A program made the translations under genes and the position numbers. 25,237 nucleotides of DNA, from positions 1 through 25,237 of the IMG/VR virus record IMGVR_UViG_3300017917_003592; one strand, 5' to 3'. Each line of letters begins with the position of its first letter. Within the stretch, counting starts at the first letter, position 1. The DNA comes from a virus. Below, one piece after another: positions 20,663-25,237 of the stretch. The notes below the pieces were generated by a model. The model worked only from the letters and a program-made list of their open reading frames with translations, did not search any database and was not told where the DNA came from.

Positions 20663-21541
20663 CTATTCCGTTATTGTTACCGTAGCGGCTCCAGGACAAG
20701 GAAAACCGGCGTTTGTTGTGCTGCCTTCCCATAAAAAAGGATTGCAAGATTTTAATTCACCTATCCAAGGATCATAGCCAATAGCAAAAGTAACCAACCC
20801 AAAAACATATTGAAAAACTCCATCTATTTCAATACATTGAAAAGTTATTCCTGTTGGACCACAAGCCGATGGCGGTTGAATAGATGCACTATAGTCATCT
20901 ATTCCTTGATAATTAATAACAACGGTTCCAACGGACGCCAATGCTCCTCCAAACGTAACGGACAAAGTAGATAAATTCAATCCGCAACAACCGGCAACGA
21001 TTGGCACGCTTCCCGCTGGAATACTTCCGCTTGCAATCGAGCCGCTACCAGCTGAACCGCTACCAGAACCACTACCGGAACCACTTAAAGAAACGCTAAA
21101 ACTAATTGGTTCAATTCCGCTTGCAATGCTTCCTATTTCAATCAAACTACTAGCAGAACCACTACCACTACCCGATCCGCTACCACTACCGGAACCACTC
21201 GCAGAAACGCTAGGACTAATTGGTATGCTTCCAGCTGGAATACTTTCGCTTGCAATCGAACCGCTAGCGCTACCCGAACCACTACCACTACCGGAACCGC
21301 TGCCAGAACCGCTACTAGAGCCTATGCAATTTGCTATAGCGTAAATTTTTCTATCTGTTGATCCAACTAACCTTCCTATATTTTTTATTATGCTTGAAGA
21401 TAATGAAAAAATTTTTCTATCATTTGCGCCTACTAGTCTGGCTAATTGCTTTCCTTGCATTTCGGGACAAATAGTAGAATATATTTTTCTATCGGAATAT
21501 CCAACTAATCTAGCCAATGCCCTAGGTTGTGCCGTAGCCAT
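20663..21541 (-). CDS. Ser-Gly repeat fibre-like protein
   Basis: 292 residues in three parts. The N-terminus holds three copies of RLVGxxDRKI (residues 11-20, 35-44 and 57-66), 22-24 residues apart, probably a virion-attachment region. Residues ~75-181 are low-complexity Ser-Gly dipeptides in three larger blocks separated by IPAGSIPISPSVS-like spacers. The last ~110 residues are a Cys-containing beta domain (LSTLSVTFGG, DDYSASIQPP, FQYVFGLVTF, then CPGAATVTITE). The design resembles a flexible stalk and terminal binding head of a tail or decoration fibre. Placed after the structural gene at 21547 and before a glycosyltransferase. Confidence 0.6.
   Translation of the reverse strand: MATAQPRALARLVGYSDRKIYSTICPEMQGKQLARLVGANDRKIFSLSSSIIKNIGRLVGSTDRKIYAIANCIGSSSGSGSGSGSGSGSGSASGSIASESIPAGSIPISPSVSASGSGSGSGSGSGSGSASSLIEIGSIASGIEPISFSVSLSGSGSGSGSGSAGSGSIASGSIPAGSVPIVAGCCGLNLSTLSVTFGGALASVGTVVINYQGIDDYSASIQPPSACGPTGITFQCIEIDGVFQYVFGLVTFAIGYDPWIGELKSCNPFLWEGSTTNAGFPCPGAATVTITE
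20999..21319. repeat. Low-complexity Ser-Gly coding repeats
   Basis: Three blocks of (Ser-Gly)n-coding DNA built from short ACCACTACCGGAACC-like units, separated by related Ser/Ile/Pro spacers. Such arrays are prone to slippage and length change. Confidence 0.85.
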
Positions 21542-21546
21542 TGTTT

Positions 21547-22863
21547 CTAAACACTCCCTGCATCAATAACCCAGATTCTTTCTCGATCTTTCCATTGTTT
21601 TTGAATATCATCCCAACGCTGAATAAAAGCATCAAAATAAATTCCGTTTTTTTGTCCAGTAAGACGAACGATTTCCGTTAATGGATCAATTTCTCTATCC
21701 ATACCCAACGTCGTTGGCGGTTTTCCATTTCTGTAAATAGTGGTTATTGTTCCTCTTCCAGGTATCGGTAAATCATTTCCTGAATCTGACCACTCAACAG
21801 ATGTAACTTGCGAATTAGGAATAAAACCAATATCGTTTATAGGCGCTGCATAAACTAAATAAGCATCATCAATTCTATTAGCTAAATCATCAAAATATAG
21901 CTTTGCTCTTTCTGTTGCTTTTAATTGTAATTTGTCTAAATTGTTTGGCCCGCTTCCATCAGCATTATACAATGCTGGAGTATCGTCGTAAATTGTTATT
22001 ATTCCTTCAGGAGAATCGTCCGGCCATAATCTTGATCCTGATAAATAATCAGATAAATCTATTGTATAATAAGGAGAATTTTGCCCTCTAATATGTGGCA
22101 ATTTAGAGAATACAATTCTAACATATTTTGGAACTAATCCCTTAGAACTAATTCTAGTGTAATCGTCCCATATTTTTAACTTGTTATATTTATTTATTGC
22201 GTTATTGTAATCGTCATCATTTGCGGCCGCTAGTTTTATTGTGTATTCTTCTGTTGTTGGATTGTAACACAATCGGCAATTAATTTTAGATAAAATATCT
22301 GACAATGCAAAAATACCTGAAGTATTCCAATATTCTAAATCTGTTGGCAATCCTTCAGGATTTATAGGAAGTAAAGAATCACCTGATAAATTAATTTCAT
22401 TCCAAACATAGTCTATACATTCTTGCCATGTTTTTGATTGTATCAATTCTTCATTGGTAAATTTATGCCTAACGTTAAACGCTACATCTATTAGTTTTTT
22501 ATTATCAATTAATCTTTTATCATTTAGTGTCATTAAATAAGCTGAATTGCTTTGCGATGCGCCAGGAGTTAAACATTGACAATTGATAGATATAAGATTT
22601 TTAATTGTTATTGAATAATATGAATCATTGTTCAAATATGTTGAAAATTGTAAATTATATTTACCGTTTAGATATTTTGAACTATCAATAATATCTAAAG
22701 TATTTTTTGATATTAATATATTGGCCTCACCCGGAACATGGCCATAAGGACAATTATATTTATTTACTTTTGGTAACCAATCTACACTTAAACCAATAGA
22801 ACGGCATGAACGCGCTAATGCCGAAGGATCTAAACAGGGTTGGTTATTTATCAAAACTGTCAT
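21547..22863 (-). CDS. Large unknown virion or tail-region protein
   Basis: 438 residues without a recognised domain, starting MTVLINNQPCLDPSALARSC. It is rich in beta-type segments (YYSITIKNLISI, YVRIVFSKLPHIRG, GTITTIYRNGKPPTT) and in Trp/Tyr; a GHVPGEANILI region and Cys pairs near the N-terminus are the only unusual features. Its start overlaps the head-morphogenesis stop (ATGA) and it lies directly before the fibre-like gene, so a baseplate, connector or tail component is plausible. I cannot assign a family. Confidence 0.65.
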   Translation of the reverse strand: MTVLINNQPCLDPSALARSCRSIGLSVDWLPKVNKYNCPYGHVPGEANILISKNTLDIIDSSKYLNGKYNLQFSTYLNNDSYYSITIKNLISINCQCLTPGASQSNSAYLMTLNDKRLIDNKKLIDVAFNVRHKFTNEELIQSKTWQECIDYVWNEINLSGDSLLPINPEGLPTDLEYWNTSGIFALSDILSKINCRLCYNPTTEEYTIKLAAANDDDYNNAINKYNKLKIWDDYTRISSKGLVPKYVRIVFSKLPHIRGQNSPYYTIDLSDYLSGSRLWPDDSPEGIITIYDDTPALYNADGSGPNNLDKLQLKATERAKLYFDDLANRIDDAYLVYAAPINDIGFIPNSQVTSVEWSDSGNDLPIPGRGTITTIYRNGKPPTTLGMDREIDPLTEIVRLTGQKNGIYFDAFIQRWDDIQKQWKDRERIWVIDAGSV

Positions 22864-23843
22864 CTCAACCCACCTTTTCGCAACAATTCTGCCAATTTTG
22901 GAGATAAATTTACATTGTATCCCCTAGTTATTCCTTTTCGTTTTGCCATGCTTTCAGTTAATGGATTTTGTCCACATCTGCAATTGTAATGGCTAGGTGG
23001 TTTAACCAGATTCCAAACCGGATCACTTCTTAAATATATTCCGGTTCCATCTATTCCAGATATGCTGGCTAATTCACATACTTCTGATAATCTGCTATCT
23101 TGAATCTGTAATCTTTCAATATAAGGAAATGCATCACCGACTATCGGATCTGCCAACATGTTTTCCATTCCTTGAGAATACAACTGCTGAATTGTTGTTC
23201 TAAATGCTGTTTCTATATGATTTCCTTCTATTGTATGCATTAAATTATTATCTATTAATTGTTGTTGAAAAGATTGCAGTGATGGAGCTTGTATCTGCGC
23301 CTCGATTAATGGCCTAAGATTTTGCAAGTATTCCTCTCTAACAACTCCAGCAACAACAATAGCCGTTTCTTTAGCTTGTTGATCCATTGTCTGATATGTT
23401 GAATATGAAACTAAGTTTTTTTCTTCCAACACTTTTAACGATTGTTGTATTAATGGTAATTCCGTTGGCCTTGCTATTCGTCCTGTTGTCCTTCCCAATG
23501 CGGCCGCATATTGTATTTGCAATTCTTCAGGTAATTGGCTTAATTGTTGATCTATTAATATATTTAATTCTGATTGTTGCAACGGCAACGCTGGTATAGA
23601 TTCGCTAACAGGTAGATTTTTTGCTACCTGAGAAGCGCCAACTAAAAGAGCTGCTATCAATGGCTCTCTGGCTTGTTCTATAATATCTGAAGTTAAATTA
23701 TCAATAGATCTCAAAACACTTGCCCAATCTCCTAAATATGCAGCTAATTTAATATCTTCGATTGTTTTTTCTCTTGCATCAGATAAAGAAGCAAGAGCCA
23801 ATTGATAAGCCATTTCTGTAGCGTTTGTATATAAATCACTCAT
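22860..23843 (-). CDS. Phage head morphogenesis protein (SPP1 gp7 / Mu gpF type)
   Basis: 327 residues. The C-terminal ~90 residues hold the family signature: DSRLSEVCELASISGIDGTG followed by the RSDPVWNLVKPPSHYNCRCG segment (SHYNCRC is highly typical) and then QNPLT. The N-terminal two-thirds is helical. These minor head proteins are injected or act in head assembly beside the portal, which is the gene immediately upstream (stop/start ATGA overlap). The signature is strong enough for a firm call. Confidence 0.9.
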   Translation of the reverse strand: MSDLYTNATEMAYQLALASLSDAREKTIEDIKLAAYLGDWASVLRSIDNLTSDIIEQAREPLIAALLVGASQVAKNLPVSESIPALPLQQSELNILIDQQLSQLPEELQIQYAAALGRTTGRIARPTELPLIQQSLKVLEEKNLVSYSTYQTMDQQAKETAIVVAGVVREEYLQNLRPLIEAQIQAPSLQSFQQQLIDNNLMHTIEGNHIETAFRTTIQQLYSQGMENMLADPIVGDAFPYIERLQIQDSRLSEVCELASISGIDGTGIYLRSDPVWNLVKPPSHYNCRCGQNPLTESMAKRKGITRGYNVNLSPKLAELLRKGGLR

Positions 23844-25081
23844 TGATTTATAAACCTGGATAAATTATTAATAGGTGGTTGTTGTGATTGTTGTTGTGTA
23901 GTTTGTTGTCTTGCGTCAATTCTTGTTTTTAATAAATCCAAAACTCTAATTTGTACAAAATTATTAGGACCAAAATTCCAAGATATTAACGGCTTTCCAA
24001 TTTGTGTATACCATGATTGCAACAAATTTTCCGCTAATGTTTGTTGTTGTAGATAAAATGCTTCCAATGGAATAGCTCTTCCGCTATATCCCGATCCTAC
24101 TTCACTTGCTTCGATTAGTTCCGGTGGTACTCCACAACCTAACGATATAGCTTTTTCTAAATCGTTTGTATATGCGATTAGTCCGGCAACGTCTATTGAA
24201 TTAGTTGGGAAATGGACATCCCAACGATAGCTTCCTTCATCCTTTAGCGAAGACATAGCGACGACTCCTCCAGATTTCAAATTCTCTAGCATTTGTCGCA
24301 TTTTGTCGCGATTAGAAAGATACACACCATCGACATTGCTAGGCGCTTGATCATCAGGAGGGTATCGACCAATAGGTGGCGCAAATGCGAAACGATAAAT
24401 CCCACCATCAACAATATCTTCAGCACCATCTTTTCCCGCTAATCGTCGCCACGGTCTCCATGCGCCGTAATTTTGAGGAGTTCCAAACCATCGAGAATAT
24501 CGTTTATTGTGTGCATGATACCATGCTTTACCTGGAGTGTTGCTAGTTGGACCAGGTAAATCACCTTTATATCCTCCTGTTGTCGTTCCTTTAATTCTAA
24601 TCCCTATGTATTTATTTGTTTTGCTGTTTACTAAAGGAATAACGTCAAGCCCGCAAAACGGCTCTAAGCAAGCTAATCTCATTAAACCGTTTTCTATTTC
24701 ATATATTAATTCTGCTCCGCCTCTACCGTACTCGTAAGAAAGCTGAACCGCTCCAAGAAATTTAGACCAAAATCGTTGAGCTTCCTCAAGCGCAAACTTT
24801 CCAACTTGTTCAGACGATTGCGAAACAATTTCAAATTTAGCCGATGCAATGCCGCTCTTAAAATATTGGCTACAATGATATATTCTTGGATGCGCTAACA
24901 TTGGCTCAACATCTGATAGCATTCGTCCTAAATCTGGCGTGCCCGATTCTCCCCAAAATCCAGCGCCTGGCATGGTTGGCCTATAGCCTTCTATAATTCT
25001 ATCAGTTAAAATTGATTTTTTTTCATTGTTATTTTTTAAGGTAAAAAAATCAATCAATCTGGTTATTATATTTTTTTTCAT
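23840..25081 (-). CDS. Phage portal protein (DUF935 / Mu gp29-like)
   Basis: 413 residues. Portal of the DUF935 kind: MLAHPRIYHCSQYFKSGIAS (~60-80), AVQLSYEYGRGGAELIYE, and near the C-terminus GCGVPPELIEASEVGSGYSG and FYLQQQTLAENLL, the last forming the wing/clip helices expected in portals. Forms the dodecameric vertex through which DNA is packaged. Next gene is its usual partner, a Mu gpF-like head morphogenesis protein. Its ATG overlaps the stop of the gene cut at the right edge (ATGA). TerL lies far away in the other leftward unit. Confidence 0.88.
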   Translation of the reverse strand: MKKNIITRLIDFFTLKNNNEKKSILTDRIIEGYRPTMPGAGFWGESGTPDLGRMLSDVEPMLAHPRIYHCSQYFKSGIASAKFEIVSQSSEQVGKFALEEAQRFWSKFLGAVQLSYEYGRGGAELIYEIENGLMRLACLEPFCGLDVIPLVNSKTNKYIGIRIKGTTTGGYKGDLPGPTSNTPGKAWYHAHNKRYSRWFGTPQNYGAWRPWRRLAGKDGAEDIVDGGIYRFAFAPPIGRYPPDDQAPSNVDGVYLSNRDKMRQMLENLKSGGVVAMSSLKDEGSYRWDVHFPTNSIDVAGLIAYTNDLEKAISLGCGVPPELIEASEVGSGYSGRAIPLEAFYLQQQTLAENLLQSWYTQIGKPLISWNFGPNNFVQIRVLDLLKTRIDARQQTTQQQSQQPPINNLSRFINQ

Positions 25082-25237
25082 TTTGGTCTACTTTGTTTCA
25101 GTATTTGTTTGCTTCGTTCATAATCCGCTTTTGCCCTATCGCCTGTCGTTATTAAAATAGCTTTATAAATTCCATCCGGAGTTAATCTATCATAATCGTT
25201 TTCTAATGCTTCTTCTGCTTTAATTACTTTTATTGCT
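25078..25237 (-). CDS. Partial hypothetical protein upstream of portal (3' end only)
   Basis: Only the last 52 residues are in the window, ending ILITTGDRAKADYERSKQIL and KQSRPK. The TGA overlaps the portal ATG (ATGA), so the gene is tightly coupled to the portal. The visible part is charged and helical, without a recognised motif; its 5' part lies beyond the right edge, so nothing can be said of its function. Confidence 0.7.
   Translation of the reverse strand, partial: AIKVIKAEEALENDYDRLTPDGIYKAILITTGDRAKADYERSKQILKQSRPK

Noticed and set aside
21126-21344. Plus-strand frame of Leu-Pro repeats
   Set aside because: It is the antisense of the Ser-Gly repeat DNA (PLPLPEPL), an artefact of the repeat and not an independent gene.
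1-25237. tRNA or other stable RNA genes
   Set aside because: No cloverleaf with T-loop TTCGA consensus and paired acceptor ends was recognised on either strand; a covariance search would be needed to exclude them fully.

Overview
The window reads as part of the genome of a tailed double-stranded DNA phage (or a prophage/metagenomic phage contig) and is visibly AT-rich throughout. Diagnostic genes are a large terminase, a probable small terminase, a Mu gp29-like portal, an SPP1 gp7/Mu gpF-like head morphogenesis protein, a prim-pol/helicase, a RusA resolvase, a DUF669 protein, a Sak4-like ATPase and a dCTP deaminase-like protein. Ribosome binding sites are ordinary AAGGA/GGAG types. Secreted PKD-like and Cys-rich proteins, long Ser-Gly repeats, a papain-like protease and a CsrA homologue recall phages of Planctomycetes and related bacteria. 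That host guess is inference only. No integrase, tRNA, CRISPR array or insertion sequence was seen.

Almost everything is transcribed leftward (minus strand). (1) 25237 to 15515: late virion and host-interaction unit, running portal, head morphogenesis, unknown structural protein, Ser-Gly repeat fibre-like protein, glycosyltransferase, FkbM methyltransferase, holin-like membrane protein, secreted PKD-like protein, C1-type protease and two small proteins. It closes at a strong bidirectional terminator (15469-15506). (2) 14592 to 15454: the only plus-strand unit, a ribbon-helix-helix-like regulator and an exported protein. (3) 14472 to 6336: replication/recombination operon from a consensus promoter (14526-14554) overlaid by an imperfect palindrome. 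It holds a stand-alone PriCT_1-like domain, CsrA, Sak4-like ATPase, DUF669, RusA, a small zinc-finger protein, a RadD-like helicase, the prim-pol/helicase, small proteins and dCTP deaminase. (4) 6188 to 1970: two tandem paralogous sigma-70-like proteins, small and large terminase, and three small genes, two of them virion-like. (5) 1807 to 1: short, mostly unknown genes, four of which have their own near-identical consensus promoter and leader.

The probable programme, by inference: host sigma-70 reads the five consensus promoters early; the replication operon makes DNA-synthesis proteins and CsrA; the two phage sigma factors then direct late transcription. The 6199-6330 gap carries ACGACGCAAT repeats and is bracketed by a 29-bp direct repeat, so it looks like an inserted control segment between early and late genes. 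The 7753-8018 gap (AT-rich stretch, 31-bp perfect palindrome, further copies of its motif) is the best replication-origin candidate. No gene-free stretch exceeds 300 bases.
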